Part shown: positions 1 through 13,945 of the stretch, one piece after another
Position numbering within the stretch: the stretch's first letter is position 1
Layout of the letters: every line of letters begins with the position of its first letter
DNA from: Chrysomallon squamiferum
Taxonomy: Eukaryota > Mollusca > Gastropoda > Neomphalida > Peltospiridae
Reading direction: 5' to 3'
Assembly: GCA_012295275.1 (NCBI GenBank)
Contig: CM022667.1
Coordinates: 18,199,245-18,263,244, forward strand
Length of the DNA stretch: 64,000 nucleotides
Position numbers and translations under genes: made by a program
The notes under the pieces: model-generated
The model's input: only the letters and a program-made list of their open reading frames with translations
Database searches by the model: none
Told to the model about the DNA's origin: nothing

Positions 1-2817
1 CACAAATCAACAGATTGTCATAGCTTGTCAAACCAAAATAATGCTTTAACAAGATAACAAAACCCATAGATAAATGACTTAATAAATAAGCAGATAAAAT
101 GTTTGCTGACACAGTGTGAGAATGAAAATTTGCTCAGTCATTTGTATAACACATTACTTAAAAGATAGGTTACAAACTTAAGTCATCACAACAGACAGAT
201 ATCTTCTATCATAAAATAAATAAATAAATAAATACTAGGTAAATAAATAAAATAAAATAACCAATAACTATAATCCTTGCAACACTTTAAATAATTTAAA
301 AAAAAAATACAGTTGGTTATATTTATTAACATTTTAAAGTATAGTATTATTAATTACATATGTACATTTGAAGGTAGAAATGATACAACTTCTAATAATA
401 ATATTGATCTATGAATCTAGAAGACAGAAACCAGGATAGAATGAATGCTACCCATCGATATGTCCTATATTAGATTATTACTAAAAGATTTGCTGTAAAA
501 ATATAAAACTAAGACATCAGAAAGCTAAATCATTCATTGCCTGATGTTGTGTCACATGTGATATTATTGGCCGATTACATGGTTACTTTTCAAATGAATA
601 ATTTCATTGGCTCATGAAGATTAAGGTGCATGTAAGTTTCATTCACACCCTGTTGAATATAAAACCTCTACATATTCTGCTGTCAAATGTCTAGATCAAG
701 CAGGGCAAATTATAATAAGGTCTTAAAAAATATTTGATAGATTACTGAAGAATACAGGGTATCCAGAAAGAAAAATACATTCATGGCTATGTAAATGAAC
801 TACATGATCTGAAAATTAATGCCATGCATTAAGGTATTAAGCTAGAAACCAGATATTTTGTAATCTTCTACAGGTTCATATTTAGGTTATTGTGTAATGC
901 ATATTATATTACATATTCTTGCCGTAAAGAAGCCAACAACAACACAAATGGACAGTTTTATTTATTTATATTGTCAACATTAGAAGAAATCACATGCAGA
1001 TTTCAAACATTAACATAAAATGATAACAAACTATTATCTCAATAAAATCTACATAACAACAATAAAGCTCTACATTCCAGTGTAATATTACTTATAGTTA
1101 AAGTATGTGAACATTACTTTGATGTTATTTACTGACAGAAATGTATATCAGATTACATTAATCTGTAGCCCTACAATAAAATGAAATTACAACAGAGTAC
1201 ATGTTTGCTTCAAAATTTTATAAAACGTTATATATAAAACACACACATATTTAGTTCCTCTTTCAAAGCATATCTTAATGATTTCGGTTCAACTCGTGAT
1301 ATGTAATTTCATTAAATTAAAATTTGTACATGTATTTATTTTAGCAGAAATAAATACAGGAATGTGAAAAAAAATAAAATATAAAATACTGAACAAATAA
1401 AACAAAATTATGTTATTATTGTTTCAGAAATGAAAAGAAGAAATAATTTGAAATTGTTAAGTATATTTACAGAATTATTTATCCAGCTTTTGTCTTCATT
1501 TATTAATCTGGCAAGTGATAAATTCTAAATCCTAGTAGTAATGACTAAGGTCAAGTGCCTTTCCCATCCTTACTTAAACACAGTTTAATTAGCCAAACAT
1601 TGTGATGCCTTCAGTGTAAGTTACTGTCACTTACATATCTTTCAGGGGTTATAGTAAAACCGTTAATAAAAATATTGTGAATTTATATCTAACTTCCTAA
1701 AGAATACTGTCCTAACATGCTTTGCTGATAAGTGTTTTTATAATACTAATTTCTTAGTAATCTATATTTATATTTAATAACAAATTTCCTCATTATATAT
1801 TATCCTGAGATTATTATTTAAGTTTGCTGTATATTTACAATGTTGACTGGATTACAGTTTACTTATGAACCTTTAACAGTTATATGTCTGAGAAGTCACA
1901 ATGAGTTTCTCACTTGAAGATGATCTGCTCTCAGCATACACTATATAAACACTGTCAGTCTATCTCTAAACGACTCCTCAGTTTTCATAACAATGTTTTT
2001 GCCATTAACTTCATGGCTTTGTTACTAATTATTGCAAAGGCAAATATTGTCAGTCCACTGACTAAATTATCACCAACCTGTCATAACATACTAATGATAT
2101 CTTTCTAACAATCACCCAAGTTGCTTCAACAATATACTGAAGTAAATGTCGTCATCAACTTTCTAAAATCATTTTTAAAAAAAACCTTTGACTAGTAAAC
2201 AGTATATATATTTCTGTACAGTGTAAGTAAATACTCCAGTGTACCTTGCTGCACTACATAAACATTTATATAAATTTTTTCTAATTCATTTCCATTACAA
2301 ACAGGTTACACTATTTCCAGTCATTCTGCCAGTGGGAATCATTTTTCTTTTTTAACATTTTTTATTATAGTAAAATTAATTACTTGAGTGGAGCTTCCGA
2401 AAGTGAAATTAAAGATTAGGTTTTTTAAATAATGTATACATTGAATTATGTGATAGTGTAATAATATATAAAAACAAATCTGCCAGAAGAGTTTAAATAA
2501 TTTCAGACAGAAAAGTGTATAATTACTAACCCTTATCAAAATATACTAACCCTTTTTTAAATAAATATATATGTGTAAAGTGTTGGGTACAAATCGTACC
2601 TTATCAGATTACATAACAAATGTTTCTGTTTTTCCTTATTGTATTTTTTTTTCTACAGTTCATTTCCCTAACTGTTGTTAATAATTTTTTAATTTTTGTT
2701 TAATTTCTGTTCTCTCAGTGGATAAAAGAAACAAAACAGCACATACCAAAATATTACCATTACTAATTTCTCAATGGATATATTATTTACATAAAGGATG
2801 TTATATAGTTCATAATC
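1..2817. other. AT-rich stretch, no gene seen
   Basis: Very AT-rich sequence with homopolymer runs and short AAAT runs (for example near 218-260). Reading both strands I see only ORFs of under about 70 codons without family resemblance or a convincing splice context. It could be intron, UTR or intergenic DNA of a gene outside the window; the sequence does not decide. Confidence 0.6.
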
Positions 2818-3178
2818 CTCACCACTGCTGCTGCTATTACTACTACTTCTACTATTCCTCCTCTTACTACTATCACTGTTACTTCTATTATTACTACTTC
2901 TTTAATATTTCTCCACTTACTAGTATGACTTCTACTTCTACTATTCCTACACTTAATACTATCACTATTACTTCTACTATTCCTCCACTTACTATTATCA
3001 CTATTACTTCTATTTCTACTATTCCTCCACTTACTACTAACTTTTATGCCTATTTACTACTATGACTATTACTTATACTAGTACTTTTACTATTCCTCCA
3101 CTTACTACTATCACCATTACTTCTACTACTACTTTTAGTATTCCTCCACTATTATCATTATTACTTTTACTACTACAT
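2818..3178. repeat. 36-bp pyrimidine-rich minisatellite
   Basis: Degenerate tandem array with a unit of about 36 bp. The unit contains CTTCTACTATTCCTCCACTT followed by ACTACTATCACTATTA. Roughly ten copies decay at both edges. Because 36 is a multiple of three, the plus strand stays open and gives a Tyr/Ser/Thr-rich 115-codon ORF (2718-3065), which I regard as a by-product. The upper strand is almost free of G. Confidence 0.8.
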
Positions 3179-5749
3179 CTAAATATTTTTTTAATGTGCC
3201 AAATAATTATAAATGTGTAAAGTGAGCATAAACATCATACTATTTAACTTTAGATTTTTTACAAGTTTCTGTTAGTAAGTGGGCAAATATAATAATAATT
3301 ATGGTCAAACACTGTTGCTAACATTGCCTGTGACAGAAAACAGTTGGATTAAAAACATACTGGATGAATTTACTGATTCAGTACTCATAACAAATCTATC
3401 AATTTCCTGTTCCAACACCATACTGAGCTAAATATGTTATGACATCATATTGTGCTGCTTCTGCTAATATACCTCAACAAACTACTGTGTATTTTAAATT
3501 ACTGATGTAAACACAGAACTGCTTAGTGAACTAGCCACTATGTTTTCTTTATATGACTTATAGTTTACTATCAGAGCTGGTATTATAAGCCTGTTAACTT
3601 AATCTGCATTAAAACAGGAAGAAATCCATGTTTTGTTCACTTTGTGTGTATAATGTAACACTGCTTTTTACAGGATTAAGCCGGCAGTATCCAAGCAGGT
3701 GAAAGTAAATGTTGTGTATCAAAGGACACCGTTCAGGTTTACACTGGCTTTCTTTTCCACTGTCTGAACACAAATATAGTTACATGTGTTTACTTCCTAT
3801 ACAATAAACTAGGAATACTACAGTGTGTCCAGCAATGTATCAGCTTATTTTTAATAAGAATTATAAAAAAAAACTACACTTCACCTTACTGGAATATTCA
3901 TTATTAATTGGCAGAATAGAATAAACCATTGTTTTTCATGTAATATTTTGAATACAGATCATCAGGTTAAATAAAAATTTTGTGTTAGAAATAATGATAT
4001 TCTAAAAAGTAAACCAATTGTTCATCTTTCAAGACTTTATAATTAACAGTATTAAACCACTGTCTTTCCATACATAGAAGAAACCAGTGGAATCTTTTTT
4101 TATATGAAAAAACTTCATATTCGGACAAACCTTATCCCTGTTAATAAATCTAACACCTAAAGTTTAACTGAGAAACAAAATTAGAAGATATTTTTCAAAT
4201 ATAACACAAAAAAAGAGAAGATACAGCAAGACATTTCTTATTTATTGACAGATCTTATTAATATGTCTATAGAAAACAGTTTTTAAAATATAATTTGTTT
4301 ATATATTCTCAGTAATTCACCTGGTGCCATGCTTAGAGAAACATTTTTTTTTTTTTGTCTGGTAACTGTCAAATGATGGCACTGGGCTTTGTCTTTCATT
4401 ATGATTTTTAATTTAATGTTACCATATATCTCAAGTTTTTCTGCTAAATTATAAATAAAACATTTCTTCCTTTATTGGGACAAGCCTAATCCTGACAACA
4501 CAAGTAAAAGTTTGGATCTTATGACTTGTGTCAATAATATGCAATAAAAACACTGAGTTCATAGTTCTTGTATAAACACCACTCAATGGCAAGTGTCGAT
4601 GATTTACTATACAGTCTGATTGCTCTTTATATATTTCATAATCTTAGATAAATACTGATCTTATGCCAGACTGAGGTAAATTCAAACAGCTGTGTGATTC
4701 AGAATTAATGTTTTCTGTCAGTTTGTGGCTATCAACAGGTCAGTTTAAAGAAAACAAAATGAAATAATGACTTTTGTGATAAGCAAACACTTTTTAATTG
4801 TAGCAGTCTTTATAATACTTTTTATTCTTTACTTTGATGTATTTACTATGCAGTTCACTGTAATCAAATTAACTGGTAACTGATTTTATTTTTGCTCACT
4901 AATTTGTGATAATGGTAAGTTTAATAAAGAATTAGATGCATTGAATGTTTTGCTTCCTAAATCTCAGATTTATAATCTTACCTTGTTTTTCCATTTGGCT
5001 TTCCTTAAAGTTTTATTCTTAGGAATAAAGTAATCACAAATAAAGAATATAATGGTGTTTCGTTTGTTTTGAAGGCCCAAGGAAAGTGTTTTATGTACAG
5101 TTTTCATTCAGTCTGATGACATAGGCAGTTATAATCATTTTAAACAGTGTGGCTCAAACTTTATCTTCCCAGTTCTTTGTAATTCAGAGCTGAAATGTGT
5201 TATTGCTAAATGTTATTACATTATCAATAGTATCATTATCATTATTAGTAGCAGTTAATTAGTAGAAGTGGTAGTGTTAGAAGTAGTGACAGTGATATTT
5301 ACTAGTAATACTAGCAGAAAAACAATATTGCCAATATTTAATTTTGTCAAGATTAATAATTGTGTAAATATATCCAGTTGGATATTATCAGAATATTTTG
5401 ATATGTGATGCCTTGCTTTGAACACTGACTTTTTTGTGGAGTAAGATATCAGACCACCCACTCACACAGTGTGTACAACTGACATCACATTTGAATCGTG
5501 AATGAACATACATGTCAACCATAAATAAAATATCATCAACTGAAATTTTCTTTTTAATAATTGCTTTTATATCAGCATTTAGAAAAGTGTTTTCCTTTAA
5601 TACAGTAGCTATGAACTATTTATACATGGCATTATCTCTCAACCAACATACACAAAAATTCTTCTTTTGAAAATATTTGTCAAAAGAAAAAAAGCAGAGA
5701 GATACTAGTAAACAGTGTAGATGGTAAAACAAAGCAGCCAAGAGTAAAC
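3179..5749. other. AT-rich stretch, no gene seen
   Basis: No ORF with family resemblance and no clear exon. Isolated AATAAA and poly(T) runs occur, as expected for this composition. Confidence 0.55.
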
Positions 5750-5751
5750 AA

Positions 5752-6180
5752 ACAAATTTGAGAAAATTACAGAAAACAATCTTGAGAAAATTACAGTAAA
5801 CAATCTTGAGAAAATTACTGTAAACAATCTTGAGAAAATTACAGAAAACAATCTTGAGAAAATTACAGTAAACAATCTTGAGACAATTACAGTAAACAAT
5901 CTTGAGAAAATTACAGTAACAATTTTGAGAAAATTACAGTAAATAATCTTGAGACAATTACAGTAAACAAAATTGACACCAAAACAGAGTAAACCTGTCA
6001 GAGTAAACAACCTCAAGACCAGTCAGAGTAAGCAAACTCAAGACCATTCAAGTAACTACCTTGAGATCAATCTGAGTAAACAATTAAAAGATCAAAGTAA
6101 ACAACTTTTAGATCAATCTCTTTAGACAATTAAAAGATCAGAGTAAACAGTCTTGAGACTAGTCTGAATAGTACTGAGTA
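5752..6180. repeat. 24-bp minisatellite, degenerating rightwards
   Basis: The unit is 24 bp, containing AATCTTGAGAAAATTACAGT followed by AAAC. About nine clean copies run to about 5970. Beyond that, units of about 25 bp with the pattern CTCAAGACCAGTCAGAGTAA continue to about 6180. Unit length divisible by three keeps the minus strand open for 103 codons with an 8-residue period (F-S-R-L-F-T-V-I). That ORF has no other sign of being a gene. Confidence 0.85.
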
Positions 6181-6885
6181 ACTACTCTTCAACAGATAAT
6201 ACACAGAGGTGAAAAATAACTTTTAAAAAAAGGTTAAAAAAAGAAAGAGAAGTGGTAGAAATGAGAAATATGAAATAAGCCTACTAAAACACAGATATGT
6301 AGCCTGGCCACGTTGCGGCTCATCTCACTGGTTGATGAGACAAGTGATCTGACATAATCTAATCTTACAGAATGAGGAGTTATAAAACATTAGTCATTTA
6401 TTTATCTTGTTAGAAAAGAAACACAAGTTCAGGCAATGTATAGAATTAAAACTCACAACAAAAAAAGATCTATTTCTCTTCAAGAAGAACTGTTAACTAA
6501 GAACAGAAAGATTAGTAGTACTCTGTGTATTATCAGAACACAAAAATTAAACTTGTTTAGTAAATTATTTTTACAACACTGTCTGGTATTTTAAAAGAAA
6601 CATTTAAAGAAATTTATTCGTTTATTTTTTTCAAGAAAATCAAATGTTAAAGAAATAATAAAAATGTTAAAGGCACACTCAGAAATCACACACACTATTT
6701 TTCTTTCTCCAGACACAGTAAAAGTGATTTAATCCCTTTTAATTCATACATGTTGCTGTGATCTACATCAACAGTTAAAACACCTCACAAACTGTATATA
6801 CAACAAACATTGCAAAGTCAATAGTAAACTGAACAAAGAAACGTACATGAAAAAAACCAACTATAAATGTCAAAAACTGTAATAA

Positions 6886-8690
6886 GAGACATAAGTATGC
6901 AATAATGATATGAAATAATGAATGACACAGGTATGTAATAATGACACATAGATATGTAATAATGACAGACATATTTAATAATGACAGAAACAGGTATTTA
7001 ATAATGACAGACACAGGTATGTAATAATGAGTGACACAAACATGTAATATTGAGTGACAGAGGTATATAATAATGACAGACTCAGGTATGTAATATGACA
7101 GACACAATGTGTGTAATAATGACAGACAGGTATGTAATAATGACAGACACAATGTGTGTAATAATGACAGACAGGTATGTAATAATGACAGACACAGTGT
7201 GTGTAATAATGACAGACTCAGGTATTTAATAATGACAGACACGATGTGTGTAAAAATGACAGACTCAAGTATGTAATAATGACAGACACAAGTATTTAAT
7301 AATGACAGACACATGTATGTAATAATGACAGACTCAGGTATTTAATAATGACAGACACATGTATGTAATAATGACAGACACAAGTATTTAATAATGACAG
7401 ACACATGTATGTAATAATGACAGACAAATGTATTTAATAATGACAGACACATGTATGTAATAATGACAGACTCAGGTATTTAATAATGACAGACACGATG
7501 TATGTAATAATGACAGACTCATGTATGTAATAATGACAGACACAGACATGTAATAATGACAGACACAGACATGTAATAATGACAGACTCAGGTATTTAAT
7601 AATGACAGACACATGTATGTAATAATGACAGACACAAGTATTTAATAATGACAGACACATGTATGTAATAATGACAGACAAATGTATGTAATAATGACAG
7701 ACACATGTATGTACTAATGAGTGACACAAGTATGTATTAATGACAGACACAGACATGTAATAATGAGTGAACATGTATGTAATAATGACAGACACATGTA
7801 TGTAATAATGACAGACACATGTATGTAATAATTAGTGACACAGGCATGTAATAATGAGTGAACATGTATGTAATAATGAGTGAACATGTATGTAATAATG
7901 ACAGACACAGGCATGTAATAATGAGTGACACAGGCATGTAATAATGAGTGGCACAGGCATGTAATAATGACAGACACAGGCATGTAATAATGAGTGACAC
8001 AGGCATGTAATAATGACAGACACAGGTATGTAATAATGAGTGACACAGGCATGTAATAATGGGTGACACAGGCATGTAATAATGACAGACACAGGCATAT
8101 AATAATGAGTGACACAGGCATGTAATAATGAGTGACACAGGCATGTAATAATGAGTGGCACAGGCATGTAATAATGACAAACACAGGCATGTAATAATGA
8201 GAGACACAGGCATGTAATAATGACAAACACAGGTATGTAATAATGAGTGACACAAGTATGTAATAATGAGTGGCACAGGCATGCTATAATGTGTGACACA
8301 AGTATGTAATAATGACAGACACAGGCATGTAATAATGAGTGACACAAGTATGTAATAATGAGTGACACAGGCATGCTATAATGAGCGACACGTATGTAAT
8401 AATGACAAACACACGTATGTAATAATGAGAGACTCTTGTATGTAATAATGACAAACACAGGTATGTAATAATGAGTGACACAGGTATGTAATAATGAGTG
8501 ACACGAGTATGTAATAATAATGACACAGGCATGCTATAATGAGTGGCACTTGTATGTAATAATGACAAACACAGGTATGTAATAATGAGTAACACAGGTA
8601 TGTAATAATGAGAGACATACACAATCAGTAATGAGTGACACAGGTATATAATAATGACACAGATAAGTATGAAATGATGAGAGAGATAAA
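6886..8690. repeat. 23-bp minisatellite block (~1.8 kb)
   Basis: Roughly 75 to 80 tandem copies of a 23-bp unit containing GGTATGTAATAATGACAGAC. The left half is mainly of the ACAGACACA type. Between about 7300 and 7680, units with TATGTAAT and TATTTAAT alternate, making a 46-bp higher-order unit. From about 7840 to 8600 the GAGTGACACAGGCATG type dominates. Isolated units decay to about 8800. The 23-bp period moves through all three frames, so several overlapping Leu/Cys/His/Tyr-rich ORFs (up to 208 codons) appear on the minus strand; none is credible as a gene. Confidence 0.95.
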
Positions 8691-8799
8691 TATGTAATTT
8701 TGAACGACACAGTTATGCAGTAAAGATGAAAGATAAATATGTAAGGATAAGAGGCAAAGGTGTGTAATGACTGATCTTACAGATATGTAACTCATGGAC

Positions 8800-10465
8800 G
8801 GACATGTAACAAATGTCAAACAAAATGGTATCTCCCTGGACAAACAGAAAGACCCACGTATTTACCAGGAATGTGTGAAAAGGGAATTACTCAGAATACA
8901 GCATGGTTAGAGAGATACAGAAATCTAACCAGTAAACACTTCACACTTTCTTTATCTAGAAACTTGGGAAAATTCCTACCAACTATTTGTTATGTACCTA
9001 AAATTTATAAAGGTGCCTAACAGATCAAGCAAAAGTAATACTTCTTACTTAACAAGAAGAAGTAATATTTTTAAAAAAGTATTTCTCTTCAGAATGATTC
9101 TAGTTTCAAACCACTTTATAAAGTATCAATAGATGTAACTATGAAACTATTATTTGTTACTTTGAACTTGAAAAATAAATACAAAATACTAACTAATAGA
9201 GAAAGCAACAGGAAAAAGGAAAGACTGAAATATTTTAATATTAATCTTATTTTTAAAAATATTTTTATATTTTGTATTTTCAGAAGAATAAATATTTAGC
9301 TATTCAAACAGTTAATGTTCATCAAAAGAACTTGTATTTATACACACAATGGCTTTTCCCTCCATATATCTCACATGGTCTCTCTTCCTACAATGGATAA
9401 AAATGTAAAAAGTTCTGTATCTCCTTTAACAGTAGGCTGTAACATGTATGTGTCAGATTTTACTTCTATGCACTGTGTAGTCCAACTCCCATGCTTTACA
9501 ATCAACTCATCTCCAATCTGTCTTTATGTGTGAACATCTAACATATCCACATTTCCTCAAATAAACAGTAGATGATGTGTTCTGAACGAGTTTGTTGGTT
9601 TCTGGAAGTGATGTGATGTTAAACCATATTAACTTTAGTTTGTTAATGGATATTCAAGGGTAATGTGCACAGGTGAAGATAAATGAAACATATTATAAAG
9701 TAAATGTGAAATTCTCAAACGGGGTTAAGTGTGTGACATTACAGTATTTATATATGAAGTAAAAAAAAAGAAATACAGTCAGAGAATAGATAACCTACTT
9801 GACGTGTGATCAGCTGTTCAGTGTAAACTGATTTTTTTCCCTTTCATTCAGTAGAGAACATGTTCTTAATATTAAAAGAAACTGAACTAGAACATGTTCT
9901 TAGAATTAAAAACAGCTATCCAGAATGTATTCTTAATAAAGAAAAACATAAAGAGAAAAATGTTCTCAGTATTATCAAACATCAGCTATATATAATATGT
10001 TAAGAAAGCTATGAACAGAACATAACGTTAGACTTTATATTAGAAAACCCTTAGTAGGACATGAATTAAAAACAACTAAATAGAATGTGTTCCTAATATT
10101 GAAAAAAAAAAAAAAAAAAAAATAGAAAAAGTTCTTAGTATTAAAGAAAACCTAACTTAATAAAACATGTTTTTAATATTACAAAGAAAAAACCCAAACA
10201 CCACCACCCACTTCCACTTTACAGTCTGATTCTCTTGAATCTACCTGACACTTTTCAGCAGTACAGCAGAAACTACACCAACACCACTGATGAAACTGAC
10301 CAACTCTTGTTACACGTTCTTAAAGCCACCCATCAAGTATACAATGTTTTATATTTTATTAATAATACCTTTTTCCTTTAATGTGTTTCACCTTAATTTC
10401 CTGTACAGTGTAATTAAAATAATATTACTGTCAAACATTATAAAGAAGAGGAATATACTGAATAC
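8800..10465. other. AT-rich stretch, no gene seen
   Basis: Only short ORFs. A poly(A) run lies near 10104-10122. A recurring AGAACATGTTCTTA-like motif (9857-9930) repeats loosely, for example AACATGTTCTTAATATT near 9857 and AACATGTTCTTAGAATT near 9892. This suggests an old degenerate repeat with a period of about 35-45 bp. Confidence 0.5.
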
Positions 10466-10790
10466 ATATCACCTTTATTATCTCTACAGTGTAATATACT
10501 GTATACAGATCACCTTTATTATCTGTACAGTGTAATATACTGTATACGTCACCTTTATTATCTGTACAGTGTAATATACTGTATACAGATCACCTTTATT
10601 ATCTGTACAGTGTAATATACTGTATACAGATCACCGTTATTATCTGTAGTGTAATATACTGTACACAAATCACCTTTATTATCTGTACAGTGTAATATAC
10701 TGTATATTTATATATATATATATATATCACCTTTATTATCTTTTCAGTGTAATATACTCTCTAAATATATATATATCACCTTTATACATA
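10462..10790. repeat. 41-bp minisatellite
   Basis: Tandem units of about 41 bp contain CACCTTTATTATCTGTACAG followed by TGTAATATACTGTATACAGAT. About eight copies are present, the last two interrupted by AT dinucleotide runs (10708-10727, 10763-10775). Much of an 81-codon plus-strand ORF (10290-10535) lies over it and is not supported as a gene. Confidence 0.85.
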
Positions 10791-12044
10791 ACAAGCTGCA
10801 GTATGTTTAATTATATTCAATAGATAATTTGTAAAATATTTGTCAAAAGAAAAAAGCAGATATTACTAAACATTTTGTTCTCATGTGAGTAATAGTCACA
10901 TAAATAGATAGATAAATGTCATTACAGATTATATCAGTTCAATTCTTGAAGTTCAACATTCACTCATGATATAAATATTTTTAATATATACATTTTCTAG
11001 TTCATAGCATTTGTGTATCATATATAACAATTATACTGAGAAAAAATATTCAAGGAAAAAAGTAACAAAAAATATTTACATGAATCAAAATTGTTTTGTG
11101 AAATTTTCATAAAGTTATTATAATTCTGCATGTGAAATGGATACTGTCCTTGCTTTTGAATTTGTTGACAATGTGTAATGATGTAGAAGATATTCTACAA
11201 ATTTCAATTATTACTGTAATATTATTATAATTATCTGAATTTTAGACATATTTTATGAAGTGTTTTAAATTGTTTATTTAGTTCCTGAAGGTCAAACAAA
11301 CTGTAATGTTTATAAAATGTTCTCATAATAACATAAATACAAGCAAATACATACACTGTGATAGAAGAAATATGAATGTCCATGCACACACACTGATTAA
11401 TTGTAAAGTCAATTTGATGTAGTATGAATATTAAAATTTTGAAATTATTTTTTTAATATTTGTTATATTTTTGTATTCCATTGGTTCATTTTTTTTATTT
11501 TTTATTTTATTTTACGAGAAACTTTTAGGAAATAGGAATTAATTATTTGTTTATTATTATTGTCACTTGTCTGAGTGAAACAAAAAGCTATAAACTGTCA
11601 GCAATTTAACTTTGACCAGTATATAATTAGGTCCTTACATTTTTATGACATATGATCTGTAAACCACACTTTCTTTGAATGTGATGAAGTTTCTCTTTTT
11701 CACATCTGAAGGCTGCTGGCAATAAAAGGGTTTAGTAAAAACTGGTGTTCCTTTTCAGATTGAAATAACCTGTTTAGACCACATTTCTTATACTTAGTTA
11801 ATATTTCAGTTTAGATTCTGAAAAAAGGCAGAACTGAGATGAAAAAAACATTTTGATGTACAGCTTGTCAAATCCATGGTAATTTGTCAAACATTGTAAA
11901 CCCATAGCACAACAGGTAAAAAAAGTTTATATACATTTTTGCATGCCTGTGTCTGTGTATGTGAGACATGTATGTGTGCATATGTGTCAGTCAACAGGTT
12001 TTAAAGATAAAACTAAATCAGCTAATTGATATAATTAGGACATC

Positions 12045-12076
<32 letters not shown>

Positions 12077-13390
12077 TAAAGTAAAGCAAAAATATAAAAA
12101 TAATAAGGTTTCACAAATGAGTCAAAATGTTATATTTATAAAAACTTTAGTTCTCTGTCATCTATTAACTAACTTTATCATATGATTAATTTGTTTTCAC
12201 TGTTAGAGTTGTGATCTCATGTATTAGGAATCTAACACAGTCTACCAATATCAAACACACACACACACACACACAACTATAAACACTCAGGTACATCTAC
12301 ACACAAATACAACCAGTACACAGGCATACATAAGTCATATTAGAGACATGAATGTGCATATGCACACACATAAATATGCACATTTACATTAACCCACTCG
12401 CATTTGTACACCTCCACATGCATACATCTGACATACAGACAGACCCACATATACATGTACATGCATATGCTCAGACACACATATAAACAACAACAACACA
12501 CACACACACACAGAAAGATACACTTATGAAATACAGTCCTAGAGAACTGCTGTAACAGAAGTGATTTGCAACAGAAATAGAATTTATAAATAACTATAAA
12601 CAGGAAAGAAAAAATAACCTCTTATTACAGGTTGTCTGACGTCAGTTTTAGCTCAGTCGTTAGCATGATCTTCACATCTCTCTTTTATCAATATGTAACA
12701 CCTGAGTGTTTAATTATCATGTAATATCAATGCTAGCTGATAAATGTAGTCAGCAGAGAGATGACAAGAAATTTTCTTTTCCATATTGTCAGCAATAACA
12801 TACGTTTTACATTAAATAAAAATGAACATTAAAAATATTAATTTAATAAACATAATTGTTTTTTATTAAAAGATTTCTTTCTACCAACTAACAGAGTAGC
12901 CAGTGGTGCAATAATAAAACATTTTCTTTTTCATATCATCACTACAAAAGAAGCAACAATATAGTTGCTATACCAAATAACATTTAATACTATCAACAAT
13001 AAACTAGTCACTTAATCTTCATTACACAGTTATGTAATGCAATCAGTGTATAATAGTAAGAAATCTCATATTAATATAAATATTACATGTAGTTTGTATA
13101 TACAATGTAATTAAATACCAAAAAGGTCATTTCAGAGAACTATCTAATTCATATCATTTTTTAAAAATATATAATGATAACACAACTGACAAGCCATAAA
13201 TGCATATTTTCATCCAAACAAACTGAACATTTCTTATTTTTAAAAAAGGTTCAGTCAGAAAGAACACAGAATAAATTACAATATCCATCAATGTACAGCA
13301 ATTTCTTTTCATAAATCAGAATAACATAGAATTTTAAAAGTTTCTTTTTTTAAATAAAAAATAATAACAAGATCATACATTACCATTGCA
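10791..13390. other. AT-rich stretch with CA-rich microsatellite remnants
   Basis: No gene seen. A perfect (CA)n tract lies at about 12254-12276. It is followed by an ACA/CATA-rich tract to about 12515, with (TA)n near 12049-12067. A segment at about 12650 (TTAGCTCAGTCGTTAGCA) resembles a tRNA A-box, but no B-box follows, so I do not call a tRNA or SINE. Confidence 0.5.
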
Positions 13391-13394
13391 AACA

Positions 13395-13945
13395 GAATGA
13401 TAAGTCCAGTCCTGCACTGGCCCACATTAATCATTGTTTAGTGTTTAATGATTCAGGTAAATTACAATAAAAGTCATAGAAGAAGTGAGAGTGTCTGACA
13501 TAGGCCCAGTAGGAGAAAACAAAAACAAAAACAAACAGAAATCAGTCAGGGTAGTAAAAGGAGGGCCTGACAGCCCACAGGTAAGTATGAACACTGTGTA
13601 ACCTTCACAGGTACAGACTGTCTGGTCTGTGCACCTCTGTGGGTATACATGTACAGGTATGCCCAAACAGTCGCCCACAACTGCACATGCAGACACTACA
13701 CTACTGGAGTGTGAGGAGAAGAAGCCAGCACTGTAACATACTCCGTTTACTGAATGGAAGTCACTTGTAACGCCAGGCTCACTGTATTAGTGGGTTACAA
13801 CTGGCCTCGCTTGGTCCACACACTTAGCCTATGACTGATGTCTACCGCTTGGCCAATCACACCCAATTAGAGGCAACTAAGGACACACTTAAAGAGGCTA
13901 CTATACTACAACAGTCAGAGAAAAAACCTTTGTTTACAAATGTCT
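13395..13945. other. GC-richer island, possible exon or promoter, unassigned
   Basis: This segment is visibly richer in G and C than its surroundings. On the plus strand it contains a consensus-like donor (CAG then GTAAGTATGA, junction 13580/13581) preceded by about 40 open codons (from about 13459). It also has a CCAAT box (TTGGCCAATC near 13852) and an ATG at about 13941 followed at once by GTAAGA. On the minus strand an 83-codon ORF (13445-13696) lies over it. I could not find an acceptor that avoids an in-frame TAA on the plus strand, and I recognise no protein. It may be a non-coding first exon or promoter of a gene that cannot be traced here. Confidence 0.3.

Noticed and set aside
2718-3065. 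115-codon plus-strand ORF rich in Tyr and Thr
   Set aside because: Coincides with the 36-bp minisatellite; open only because of the repeat period.
7472-8624. Six overlapping minus-strand ORFs of 82-208 codons
   Set aside because: They are translations of the 23-bp minisatellite in successive frames, with periodic Leu/Cys/His/Tyr peptides, and no start, splice or family evidence.
6886-8690. CRISPR-like regular array
   Set aside because: The period is regular, but there are no unique spacers between repeats; the whole unit repeats, and the context is eukaryotic.
12641-12720. tRNA or tRNA-derived SINE
   Set aside because: An A-box-like TTAGCTCAGTCGTTAGCA is present, but no B-box or cloverleaf follows.
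13445-13696. 83-codon minus-strand ORF
   Set aside because: No recognised domain and no splice context; the same island has equally open frames on the other strand.
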